From Pirellulales bacterium (GTDB taxonomy: Bacteria; Planctomycetota; Planctomycetia; Pirellulales; DATAWG01), in assembly GCA_035939775.1 (NCBI GenBank), contig DASZFO010000169.1, positions 1 to 52,436 of the forward strand: DNA of 52,436 nt, written 5' to 3'. The notes under the pieces were generated by a model, which had not been told where the DNA came from, ran no database searches, and saw only the letters and a list, made by a program, of their open reading frames with translations. This document shows positions 10,565 through 17,704 of the stretch, in pieces; within the stretch, counting starts at the first letter, position 1, and each line of letters begins with the position of its first letter. The translations under genes were made by a program, and so were the position numbers.

Positions 10565-11779
10565 TCAATTAGACGACCCAACGCGCGGCGCCTCTGGAAG
10601 CGGGAGCAGCTTCGGTATGCGCTGCGAGTGTGGCGGCAACGGCGCCCCTTCGCCTTCCGCGCGATCAAGATAGTAATACGCGACGCTTGCGTAGTGGTTC
10701 CGCAACGGCTGGCGATCGTCGTTCGGACCGCTGCGGCCATGCTCGATCGTTACGCGTAGCGATTTCGTGAACGGCACGGGATCGAGGATGTGCCAGCGGT
10801 AACAGGTATTGAGGATGCCCCGCTTTTCGCCTCCCTTCTCCGGGTTGTCGTACAGCGGCACGCCCGAATAAGGATTCGAGAATGCGTGTTGGAAATCCCA
10901 GGCCCCGCAGAAATAGTCCTCGCTGCCGGTTCCTTCGATCGTGGGCTTGCTCGCGCCATCGACGTAGAACTTGTCGTTTCCCTCGCCCCACCAGCCGTCA
11001 CTGTTGGCCATCACGCTCAAGAACGTGCCGACAAAATGCCCGCGGCCAGCGGCGTCGAGGATGAGGTAGTCCTCTCCCTTGGGCGCGGGAAAGGCCTGGC
11101 GATATTGGGTGTGAAAGTAGCGAATATCCGCCGCCGGTTGGTCGTCAAGCCGGTAGTCGATGTTGAAGTAGCAGTTCGCCACCGGCTCACTTCCCTCGTT
11201 GATCATCGTCAGGCGGGCCCCCTTGGCAAACGGCATCGGCCAATAGCAGTTCAGAGCCTTCACGCCTCCGATCGCGACTGGCGCACTCTTGTATTCCACG
11301 TAGCGGCCGAAGCCCAAGCCAAAGAAGTCGCCCAGAGGGCACTCGATTGCCGGCTTGTCGGCGCCGTCCCAAAAAATCCGCAGCACCAGCTCGCGAAGAT
11401 GATCGGCGGACTTGCCATTGATCGTAAACCACATGTGCGTGATCCGGCCGTGACCCTCGATCTGACCCAATTCCAATGTTGCGCCCGGCGCGATCGGCCG
11501 GTAGTCGCCATTTTTCAAATGGGGATCGGTGCTCGATATTCGAAGCGCTCGGAACGCCTTCGGCTGGGCCAAGTCTTCGGGCACCTGAGCGTTCACCGCG
11601 GCCGCGGGCATCAGCAACGACAGAAAACCAACTGCGAAGGATAACCTCAGCCGTGTCATACCGCCTATCCGAAAACCGCCGGGGACTGTCCCCTTTTGTG
11701 GAGCGGGCACCAATGCTAGATGGTCGGGAACAAAAGGGGACTGTCCCCCTCTTCTCAGGCGGTTCTCGGATAGGCTCAT
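10565..11779 (-). CDS. DUF2961 (glycoside hydrolase family 172-like) protein
   Basis: The mature protein matches DUF2961: ATLELGQIEGHGRITHMWFT, FWDGADKPAIECPLGDFFGLG, KPTIEGTGSEDYFCGAWDF, YRWHILDPVPFTKSLRVTIEHG. Characterised relatives act on fructofuranosyl or arabinofuranosyl linkages. A signal peptide (LRLSFAVGFLSLLMPAAAVNA) begins at an ATG at 11659. That ATG has little ribosome site and sits 3 bases from a palindromic repeat. On the far side of the repeat, at 11779, an ATG has a strong AAGGAG 6-7 bases upstream, and the frame stays open through the repeat. Translation from 11779 gives 404 residues, with 40 repeat-derived residues ahead of the signal peptide; from 11659 it gives 364. I chose 11779 on the ribosome site, but a working exported protein would favour 11659. 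Confidence 0.85.
   Translation of the reverse strand: MSLSENRLRRGGQSPFVPDHLALVPAPQKGTVPGGFRIGGMTRLRLSFAVGFLSLLMPAAAVNAQVPEDLAQPKAFRALRISSTDPHLKNGDYRPIAPGATLELGQIEGHGRITHMWFTINGKSADHLRELVLRIFWDGADKPAIECPLGDFFGLGFGRYVEYKSAPVAIGGVKALNCYWPMPFAKGARLTMINEGSEPVANCYFNIDYRLDDQPAADIRYFHTQYRQAFPAPKGEDYLILDAAGRGHFVGTFLSVMANSDGWWGEGNDKFYVDGASKPTIEGTGSEDYFCGAWDFQHAFSNPYSGVPLYDNPEKGGEKRGILNTCYRWHILDPVPFTKSLRVTIEHGRSGPNDDRQPLRNHYASVAYYYLDRAEGEGAPLPPHSQRIPKLLPLPEAPRVGSSN
11663..11775. repeat. GGGGACWGTCCCC palindromic element, copy C
   Basis: GCCTATCCGAAAACCGCC (11663-11680) pairs with GGCGGTTCTCGGATAGGC (ending 11775). GGGGACTGTCCCC occurs in both halves. The centre GCGGGCACCAATGCTAGATG resembles the loops of copies D and E. 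It lies inside the 5' part of the DUF2961 reading frame. Confidence 0.88.
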
Positions 11780-11897
11780 AATGTCTCCTTCTTCATTGAG
11801 CGTTGTACAGACATGTCGCGTCGTAGTTCCTCGCAGTTCCGTACTACAAACGTAGAGTTTCCGCGCGAGCCGCGCGGGTGCCATAGCAGTGAATGGT

Positions 11898-11973
11898 TTC
11901 ACCACGAAGACGCGAAGGCACGAAGAATTTGATTTCGTCGTTGTTCTTCGTGTCTTCGTGCCTTCGTGGTTCA
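11898..11973. repeat. CACGAAG-type inverted repeat
   Basis: TTCACCACGAAGACGCGAAG (from 11898) through GCACGAAGAA pairs with TTCTTCGTGTCTTCGTGCC then TTCGTGGT. The remaining bases of 11780-12360 show no gene. A weak TATATT box at 12295-12300 precedes the next gene but has no good -35. Confidence 0.75.
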
Positions 11974-12360
11974 ACAACGCCGGATTGGTTCCGGCTACGC
12001 CGGACTGTGCAGTTCCGTGCAATACTATCCGATCAACGGCCGTCCAAGCAACGGCTGGCGACGATCCGAGAATCGTCGGGTGGAACATCCGCCGCGGCGT
12101 CGGCCTACCGCCGGCCCGTGAGCCCCGTCGAAAGGCGACCGCCGGCGAAGGGGACGCATCCCTGCAGGATGCTGTCGCGACCGTCGATCATCCGTCGCTG
12201 TCGCGTCGCGAAACGTCGGCGGACAGTGAGCCGTAGACGATCTTCGCGCGTTGGTTTTGACTTGACGCTGCTGGAACGTGCGACTCGACGCGCCTATATT
12301 GGGGGGAATCCCAATTCGGCGTATTGTCGGCGATCGGCAATTCAAAAAGCGGGTGGTTTC

Positions 12361-13023
12361 ATGCCCATGACAAAGGCAGAGATGGAGGCGCATCGAGTTC
12401 AATACCATCTCGAAATCGCAAAGGCACGCGCGGCGGAACAGGCCGGGTTGTACCGAGAAGCAATTGCGGCAGCTTTGGCCTCGTGGGATCACATCGACGG
12501 AATGATGCAGTTTGAGCGGAAGTATGAAGAAGGAACATTCTCAAACATCGATGGCCTCGAATTGGTCCTGAGATACGCTCCCCTTCTGTTCGACTTTGAA
12601 AGCCTCGACAAACTGGAGACGTTGCTGAAGATCCAACGGCGAATCGTCAAGAACTCGGCCGGAGATTTACCGGAAAGGCTTGGATCCGCGCGCGAGTTGA
12701 TGTGGGTCGCCCATCGCATCTGGAACGAGATCGAACGTCGCCCACAGCCATTGCAGCCTCCGACGATTCGAGGTTCGGCGAAAGAGAATGACCGATCGAC
12801 GGCTGTAACCGACGCATGGGAAAAGATGCGGCTGCTGCATTGGTGTTCCGACGGGACTTCTTACCATTTGGCGTTCTCGACGCAGATGGATCGGGCGGCT
12901 TTCGCAAAGTGCCCGGTTTGTGGCGCCGTTGCAAAAGGGCCGAAGAGAGTGTTCTTGGACGAAGTGAAATGCCCGAAGTGCTCCGGAAGCGTCACGTTCG
13001 TAATCCTGGCGCGAGAAAACTAG
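12361..13023 (+). CDS. Unrecognised protein with C-terminal zinc ribbon
   Basis: 220 residues from the ATG at 12361; the longer open frame upstream runs through the CACGAAG repeat and is not credible as coding. Residues 1-130 look all-helical and TPR-like (AKARAAEQAGLYREAIAAALASWDHIDGMM). Residues 155-215 hold two Cys pairs, CPVCG and CPKCSG, spaced 20 residues apart, the layout of a zinc ribbon. There is no signal peptide or membrane segment. The stop is 23 bases before the start of the DUF4041/GIY-YIG gene, so the two are probably co-transcribed. I do not recognise the family. The zinc ribbon suggests nucleic-acid or protein binding; this is inference. Confidence 0.75.
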   Translation: MPMTKAEMEAHRVQYHLEIAKARAAEQAGLYREAIAAALASWDHIDGMMQFERKYEEGTFSNIDGLELVLRYAPLLFDFESLDKLETLLKIQRRIVKNSAGDLPERLGSARELMWVAHRIWNEIERRPQPLQPPTIRGSAKENDRSTAVTDAWEKMRLLHWCSDGTSYHLAFSTQMDRAAFAKCPVCGAVAKGPKRVFLDEVKCPKCSGSVTFVILAREN

Positions 13024-13046
13024 CGACTCATGGGGAGAAGCGATTA

Positions 13047-14285
13047 ATGGATTACATCATTGTTGCCATTCTCGGCATTGCGGGTGGGTGGGGGTGCGCT
13101 TTGATCGCTCTTGCGGTTCAACGTGCCAAGCTGCGCGCGCAGAAGCGCGAGCAAGACCTGATGGCCGAAAGGATCAGTCAATCCTCTCACGCAATCGGCA
13201 CTGCACGGCAACAGATCGAGACGGAGTCGTCGCGGCTGGAGGCGGCAAGGGCGCAGTTCGATATGAGGGCGGTCGCGTACACGGAGCTGCACGACGAGAA
13301 TGCGATTCTGAAGCGCGACCTGCGGAACCTCGACGTGGGCGTCCGCAAACTGCAACTTGATCGCGACCAGCAACGCCAGTCACAAGAGGCTCTCAACCAA
13401 AGGGCAAACGAACTTGGAAGTCGCTATCTAAAGGAAAGCGTGAAATGGATAAGCTCATCGCTCAACCCGAACAATTTTTCTGGCTGCAAACAACGCTTGA
13501 TCGACGTTATTGTACGGTGCCGCGGGATTGGCTTTGAAGTGCCGGCGAGACAGGAAGCAGAGCTGCTCGCGAACTTGAAGTCCGAATATGAAATGGCTGT
13601 GCGTGCCGCGTTCGCACGTGAGGAGCAGACTCGAATCAAGGCGCAAATACGCGAAGAACAGATTCGGGCCAAGGAAATTGACCGGGAATTAAAACGAATC
13701 GACCGAGAGCGCGAGGCTATTAAAGCCGCGCTGGACAAGGCGCTCGCCGAGGCCAACGATCAGTACAGCGCCGTTGTCGAAAACTTGAAAGCCAGGCTCG
13801 CGGAAGCGGAGGAGAAGGCACAGCGAACCATCTCGCAAGCGCAACTCACAAAATCCGGTCACGTATATGTGATATCGAACATCGGGTCGTTCGGTGAAGG
13901 CGTGTTCAAAGTTGGAATGACTCGGCGGCTTGAGCCTCAAGAGCGAATCCACGAACTCAGCAGTGCCTCGGTCCCATTTCCTTTTGATGTGCACATGATG
14001 ATCTCCTCAGACGATGCCCCTACCTTGGAACACGTGCTCCATCAGCACCTGCGGAGAAATCGAATAAACAGAACCAATCCCCGAAAGGAATTCTTCAAGA
14101 CTGATATTGAAACGATTTGCAGAATCGTGAAGGACAACCACGGCGAGGTAAGTTTTGTCGCGGATGCTGAAGCCCTCCAATACCGACAGAGCCTCACCAT
14201 GCCCGAGGAAGATCAAGAATTCGTCGAAAGCGTATATGACGATCTAGATGAAGAGACTGAAGAATCCGTGGTGAGCGATTTGTGA
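13047..14285 (+). CDS. Membrane-anchored DUF4041 / T5orf172 (GIY-YIG) protein
   Basis: 412 residues from the ATG at 13047 (GGGGAG site upstream). An N-terminal membrane helix (IIVAILGIAGGWGCALIALAV) leads to a long coiled coil (about 25-130). A DUF4041-like helical domain follows (SSLNPNNFSGCKQRLIDVIV onward), then a second charged helix rich in Glu/Arg. The C-terminus (from residue 271) is a T5orf172/MUG113 GIY-YIG fold: GHVYVISNIGSFGEGVFKVGM, then RIHELSSASVPFPFDVH and EHVLHQHL. These domains occur together in phage and mobile-element proteins. GIY-YIG domains are nucleases, but activity of this subgroup is not proven. With the upstream zinc-ribbon protein it forms a two-gene cassette. A role in defence or DNA processing at the membrane is a guess. 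Confidence 0.85.
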   Translation: MDYIIVAILGIAGGWGCALIALAVQRAKLRAQKREQDLMAERISQSSHAIGTARQQIETESSRLEAARAQFDMRAVAYTELHDENAILKRDLRNLDVGVRKLQLDRDQQRQSQEALNQRANELGSRYLKESVKWISSSLNPNNFSGCKQRLIDVIVRCRGIGFEVPARQEAELLANLKSEYEMAVRAAFAREEQTRIKAQIREEQIRAKEIDRELKRIDREREAIKAALDKALAEANDQYSAVVENLKARLAEAEEKAQRTISQAQLTKSGHVYVISNIGSFGEGVFKVGMTRRLEPQERIHELSSASVPFPFDVHMMISSDDAPTLEHVLHQHLRRNRINRTNPRKEFFKTDIETICRIVKDNHGEVSFVADAEALQYRQSLTMPEEDQEFVESVYDDLDEETEESVVSDL

Positions 14286-14373
14286 CCGGATCAACGGCTC
14301 GTGAACCGGGCCAGAGGTCTTGCGGAGACGGAGGGATCTGTGAAGCCAACTATTAACCCCGCCTACAACTGCC

Positions 14374-15399
14374 ATGACTGCGCCCATGCCCAAAGAACTC
14401 ATTTCTTCGGCTTTGCTCGCTTTGTTTTGGCTGGCCGGCTCGATTGGCGCTGCCGTTGGCGCCGACTGGCCCGCCAGGGTTTTTGCGCCTTACATGTATC
14501 TTGGCGCCGGCGACAATTTCAAACTCACGGACTGTAACGACGCCTGCGGCCTCAAACACTACACGCTGGCCTTCATCATCGCCCGGCAGGAGGGCCGGGG
14601 CCAAGATACGAAGGTTTACCCAGAGCCATCCTGGTACGGTCGCATTCCCATCGAGCAGAATCTTTACAAGGATCAAATCGATGCCATCCGCAAACGCGGC
14701 GGCGATGTAATCATCTCCTTCGGCGGCGAGGCCGGCAAGGAGCTTGCCAACGTCATTGATGATCCCATTCAGCTTGAGGCCGCCTACCAGAAAGTCATCG
14801 GCCAATACCAATTCTCGTGGCTTGATTTCGACATCGAAGGCGACGGTTTGGCCAAGGGCAAACTTGACAGCCAGCGCCGCAACACGGCCCTCGCCAGCCT
14901 GCAAAAGAAGAATCCCGGCCTCATCATCTCCTACACGCTGCCCGTTGATCCCGATGGCTTGTCGGACGCCTCACGCGACCTTCTCGCCGACGCGGTCAAG
15001 AAGGAAGTCAAAGTCCACTCCGTGGACCTCATGGTCATGTATTTCGGAAAGAGATTCATCAACAAGGGAAAATCCGAAGGCCAGCTCGGCGTCGATTCCG
15101 CCAACAGAGCCAACGAACAGCTCCAGAAAATTGACCCCGCCATTCAGATTGGCCTTTGCCCCTGTCTCGGCAGAAACGGCTCCAAAGACGAAGTGTTCAC
15201 GCTTGACGACGCCAAAACCATCAAGGCCTTTGCCGAAAAAACACCATGGGTCTGCTCCCTGCACTTCTGGTCGATCAACGACGACGCTGGCCGTCGCCGG
15301 CGCCGCGGTTCCACCACCAACGGCGCACAAACCGTCGAAGCCACCCAGCCCCGTCCTTGGGACTTTGCCAACCTCTTCAAGAGTTTTACGACGCCCTGA
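14374..15399 (+). CDS. GH18-type chitinase-like secreted protein
   Basis: 341 residues with a signal peptide (ISSALLALFWLAGSIGAAVGA). The body is a TIM barrel of the GH18 type: VFAPYMYLG at strand 1, GGDVIISFGGEAG at strand 3, and the catalytic signature LDFDIEG at strand 4 with D151, D153 and E155, so the acid/base glutamate is kept. VDLMVMYFG follows at strand 6 and WVCSLHFWSINDD at strand 8. Relatives hydrolyse chitin or related beta-1,4-GlcNAc polymers, or act as ENGases. A second ATG at 14386 is an equally good start. There is no binding module. The strand-8 end is followed by an Arg-rich stretch and a short unrelated tail. It is downstream of the GIY-YIG gene by 88 bases and probably independent. 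Confidence 0.85.
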   Translation: MTAPMPKELISSALLALFWLAGSIGAAVGADWPARVFAPYMYLGAGDNFKLTDCNDACGLKHYTLAFIIARQEGRGQDTKVYPEPSWYGRIPIEQNLYKDQIDAIRKRGGDVIISFGGEAGKELANVIDDPIQLEAAYQKVIGQYQFSWLDFDIEGDGLAKGKLDSQRRNTALASLQKKNPGLIISYTLPVDPDGLSDASRDLLADAVKKEVKVHSVDLMVMYFGKRFINKGKSEGQLGVDSANRANEQLQKIDPAIQIGLCPCLGRNGSKDEVFTLDDAKTIKAFAEKTPWVCSLHFWSINDDAGRRRRRGSTTNGAQTVEATQPRPWDFANLFKSFTTP

Positions 15400-15435
15400 T
15401 TTTCCAGCGCGGCGTTGGGGAAATCTTAAGAGCCT

Positions 15436-15542
15436 TTCCGAGAACCGCCTTGGAGAAGGGGACAGTCCCCAGTTTTTGCTCCGCCGACCATCGCGGCGAT
15501 TGTGCCCGCGCAAAAATGGGGACAGTCCCCGGCGGTTTTGGG
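15436..15542. repeat. GGGGACWGTCCCC palindromic element, copy D
   Basis: TTCCGAGAACCGCC pairs with GGCGGTTTTGG, with GGGGACAGTCCCC near each end and the loop GACCATCGCGGCGATTGTGC shared with copy E. It lies between the GH18 gene and tRNA-Arg. Confidence 0.88.
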
Positions 15543-15589
15543 CGACCAGTTGCCGAGAAGCTGCGGAAGCCGTATTTTAGAACCTGCAG

Positions 15590-15663
15590 GCTCCCGTAGC
15601 TCAATTGGATAGAGTATCGGTCTTCGGAACCGAGGGTTGCAGGTTCGAGCCCTGCCGGGAGTA
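15590..15663 (+). tRNA. tRNA-Arg (anticodon TCG)
   Basis: A full cloverleaf can be drawn. The acceptor GCTCCCG (15590-15596) pairs with CGGGAGT (15656-15662), with one G-T pair at the end. The D stem is GCTC/GAGT. The anticodon stem TCGGT/ACCGA (15617-15621, 15629-15633) holds the loop CTTCGGA, with anticodon TCG at 15624-15626, reading CGA. The T arm is GCAGG-TTCGAGC-CCTGC and the discriminator base is A. The 3' CCA is not encoded. Confidence 0.95.
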
Positions 15664-15739
15664 GTTTTTCCGCGCGCTTATCGCGATCGCCGGACTCGGC
15701 AGTCTCTAAACAACCGGCAAAGTCGTTACTCTCGGAGCG

Positions 15740-15848
15740 GATCCGAGAGCCGCCTGCGGAGAGGGGGACAGTCCCCTTTTGTTCCCGACCATCGCGGCGA
15801 TGGTGCCCGCTCCACAAAAGGGGACAGTCCCCGGCGATTCTCGCATTG
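15740..15848. repeat. GGGGACWGTCCCC palindromic element, copy E
   Basis: GATCCGAGAGCCGCC pairs imperfectly with GGCGATTCTCGCATT; GGGGACAGTCCCC is present in both halves and the loop GACCATCGCGGCGATGGTGC matches copy D. It lies about 75 bases after tRNA-Arg. The rest of 15664-16158 shows no gene. Confidence 0.85.
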
Positions 15849-16158
15849 CGCCGCTCGCCCGCGAAACGAACCACGCGCGTTCGGCGAGCGTACTAGACAT
15901 TCAAGCGGCGGCGCCGTGGATATCTGCTAGGCGCCGGAATCGGGCAATCGTGCGAAAGTCTTTCCGCGGCTTGCGCTTACGTTCGGTAGTATCGTGTCTT
16001 TTTTTGGCTCCGCAGATCGTCTCTTGGCCCCGGTCCCACGAATTAACCTCGACCGAAAAACAACTTCGTTGTTATTCCTGCCCTCTCCCGGACGGCGAGG
16101 GGTTTAGGGACAAAGTTATCCTTCAGTCAATCCTTTGCAGCCAGTTTCAGACCACCGC

Positions 16159-17556
16159 ATGAATCCGCTTGCTTCCAAATCCAGCAAGGCGAAATGGCCG
16201 CTGATTATCGCGGGGGTCGTGATTGTCGTGGCGGCGGTCGTCGTGCCGCGAATGCTGCACGGGCTAAGGGAGAAGGAGGCCGACGCTAGCAGCTTGTCGT
16301 CGGATGCGGCCAGCAAGGTCGAGTTGGTCAAAGGAGAAACGGACACGTTGGACGTGCCCGCCGACGTGGTGAAGACCCTCGGCCTGAAAATGGCAGACGT
16401 TCAACCCGATACAACGCCGCGACAGCTCAAGCTCGATGGCACCCTGTTCGTCGATCCAAGCCATTTGGCCCGCGTGCATACGCGCTTTGCCGGCGAGGTG
16501 GTGGAACTGGGACCGGCCGAGCCGAACACGGCCGAAGGCTCGCCGGCCCGCTTGCGGTTTGGCGATCGCGTGGAGAAGGACCAATTGCTGGCCGTCGTTT
16601 GGAGCAAGGATCTCGGCGAGAAGAAGAGTGAATTGGTCGATGCGATTCTCCATCGCCGCCTCGATGACGAAACGCTCAAGCGGCTGCAAGCGGCGGCCGA
16701 GCGGGGCGCAACATCCGAGCAGAAGCTCCGCGACGCCCAACACAACGTCGAGGCCGACACGATTGCCGAGACCCGCGCCGAACGAACGCTCCGTTCCTGG
16801 CGCATGAGCGACGAGGAAATCGAGCGGATTCGCAAAGAGGCCGACGATCTTCACGAGCACAAGAAATCGCTCGACCCGAAGGCCGAGAGCAATTGGTCGC
16901 GCGTCGAGGTGCTGGCGCCCGTCGCCGGCGTGCTGGTTGAGGTGAATGTCGGGCCGGGCGACATCGTCGATACCACGCTCGATCTGTTCAAAATTGCCGA
17001 TCTGAGCCGGCTGCGCGTGCAATGCCAGGTGTACGAAGAAGACCTGCCGCTGCTCCAGGAGTTGACCGATCAAGAGCGCAAATGGACGGTGCAGCTCGGC
17101 AACGACCGCGACGCCAGGACGCTTGAAGGACGCTTCGATCACTTCGATCAGATCGGGCACATCATCGACCCCAACACGCACACGGCCCAGGTGATGGGCT
17201 GGGTCGAAAACCCGGGAGAACGGCTGTTGATCGGTCAATTCGTCACGGCCATCGTCTCGTTGCCGCCGCCGAAGAACTTGGTGGCGGTGCCGGTGGGCGC
17301 GGTGATCGAGAATGGATCGGGCGCTTCGGTGTTCGTGAAAACGCCCGAAAGCCCCACGGCATCGGGCAGCTATCGAGTCCAGCGTCGGCGCGTGGCGCTC
17401 GTGCGTCAAGGGGACGAGACGGTCGGAGTGCTCGCGTCGCCCTCACACCAGCAACGGCAGCAGGGAATCCGATCTCTCGAACCGCACGAATTTGTCGTCA
17501 CCAGCGGAGCGCTCCAACTCGCCGCCGAGATGGAAGAGCAGCAAACGTCGAAATGA
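16159..17556 (+). CDS. RND efflux periplasmic adaptor (CusB/CzcB type)
   Basis: 465 residues from the ATG at 16159. An N-terminal membrane anchor (WPLIIAGVVIVVAAVVVP) is followed by a beta-barrel/lipoyl region (GTLFVDPSHLARVHTRFAGE), a long alpha-helical hairpin (about 180-250), the second lipoyl half (SRVEVLAPVAGVLVEVNVGP) and a membrane-proximal domain. This is the membrane-fusion protein linking inner-membrane pump and outer-membrane channel. It is first in a three-gene operon with pump and channel in the order expected for heavy-metal (HME) RND systems. There is no extra metal-binding domain or His/Met-rich stretch at the N-terminus, so the substrate (Cu/Ag or Co/Zn/Cd) cannot be decided. 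Confidence 0.92.
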   Translation: MNPLASKSSKAKWPLIIAGVVIVVAAVVVPRMLHGLREKEADASSLSSDAASKVELVKGETDTLDVPADVVKTLGLKMADVQPDTTPRQLKLDGTLFVDPSHLARVHTRFAGEVVELGPAEPNTAEGSPARLRFGDRVEKDQLLAVVWSKDLGEKKSELVDAILHRRLDDETLKRLQAAAERGATSEQKLRDAQHNVEADTIAETRAERTLRSWRMSDEEIERIRKEADDLHEHKKSLDPKAESNWSRVEVLAPVAGVLVEVNVGPGDIVDTTLDLFKIADLSRLRVQCQVYEEDLPLLQELTDQERKWTVQLGNDRDARTLEGRFDHFDQIGHIIDPNTHTAQVMGWVENPGERLLIGQFVTAIVSLPPPKNLVAVPVGAVIENGSGASVFVKTPESPTASGSYRVQRRRVALVRQGDETVGVLASPSHQQRQQGIRSLEPHEFVVTSGALQLAAEMEEQQTSK

Positions 17557-17573
17557 GAAACGCGGAACGCAAG

Positions 17574-17658
17574 TCCGTAGGGTGAGTCAAGGCTTTGCGC
17601 CGACGCACCGCCGCGCGATGTTCCGGTGCGTCCGCGCGGACTTGACGCACCCTACGGA
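17574..17658. repeat. Inverted repeat between adaptor and pump genes
   Basis: TCCGTAGGGTGAGTCAAG (17574-17591) pairs with CTTGACGCACCCTACGGA (17641-17658), with inner CGACGCACCG/CGGTGCGTCC arms. The following stretch is CCAGTCTCCAGTCCCGAG-type low-complexity DNA. The pump frame is open through it, but there is no conserved protein there. Confidence 0.8.
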
Positions 17659-17704
17659 TCTTCGTGCTTTCCCAGTCTCCAGTCCCGAGCCCCCAGTCCC
17701 CGCT

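Noticed and set aside
11893-12360. In-frame N-terminal extension of the zinc-ribbon protein
   Set aside because: The extension translates a CACGAAG inverted repeat and has no ribosome site; the ATG at 12361 is preferred.
17492-17704. In-frame N-terminal extension of the RND pump
   Set aside because: It overlaps the adaptor gene and translates an inverted repeat; family homology begins at the GTG at 17705.
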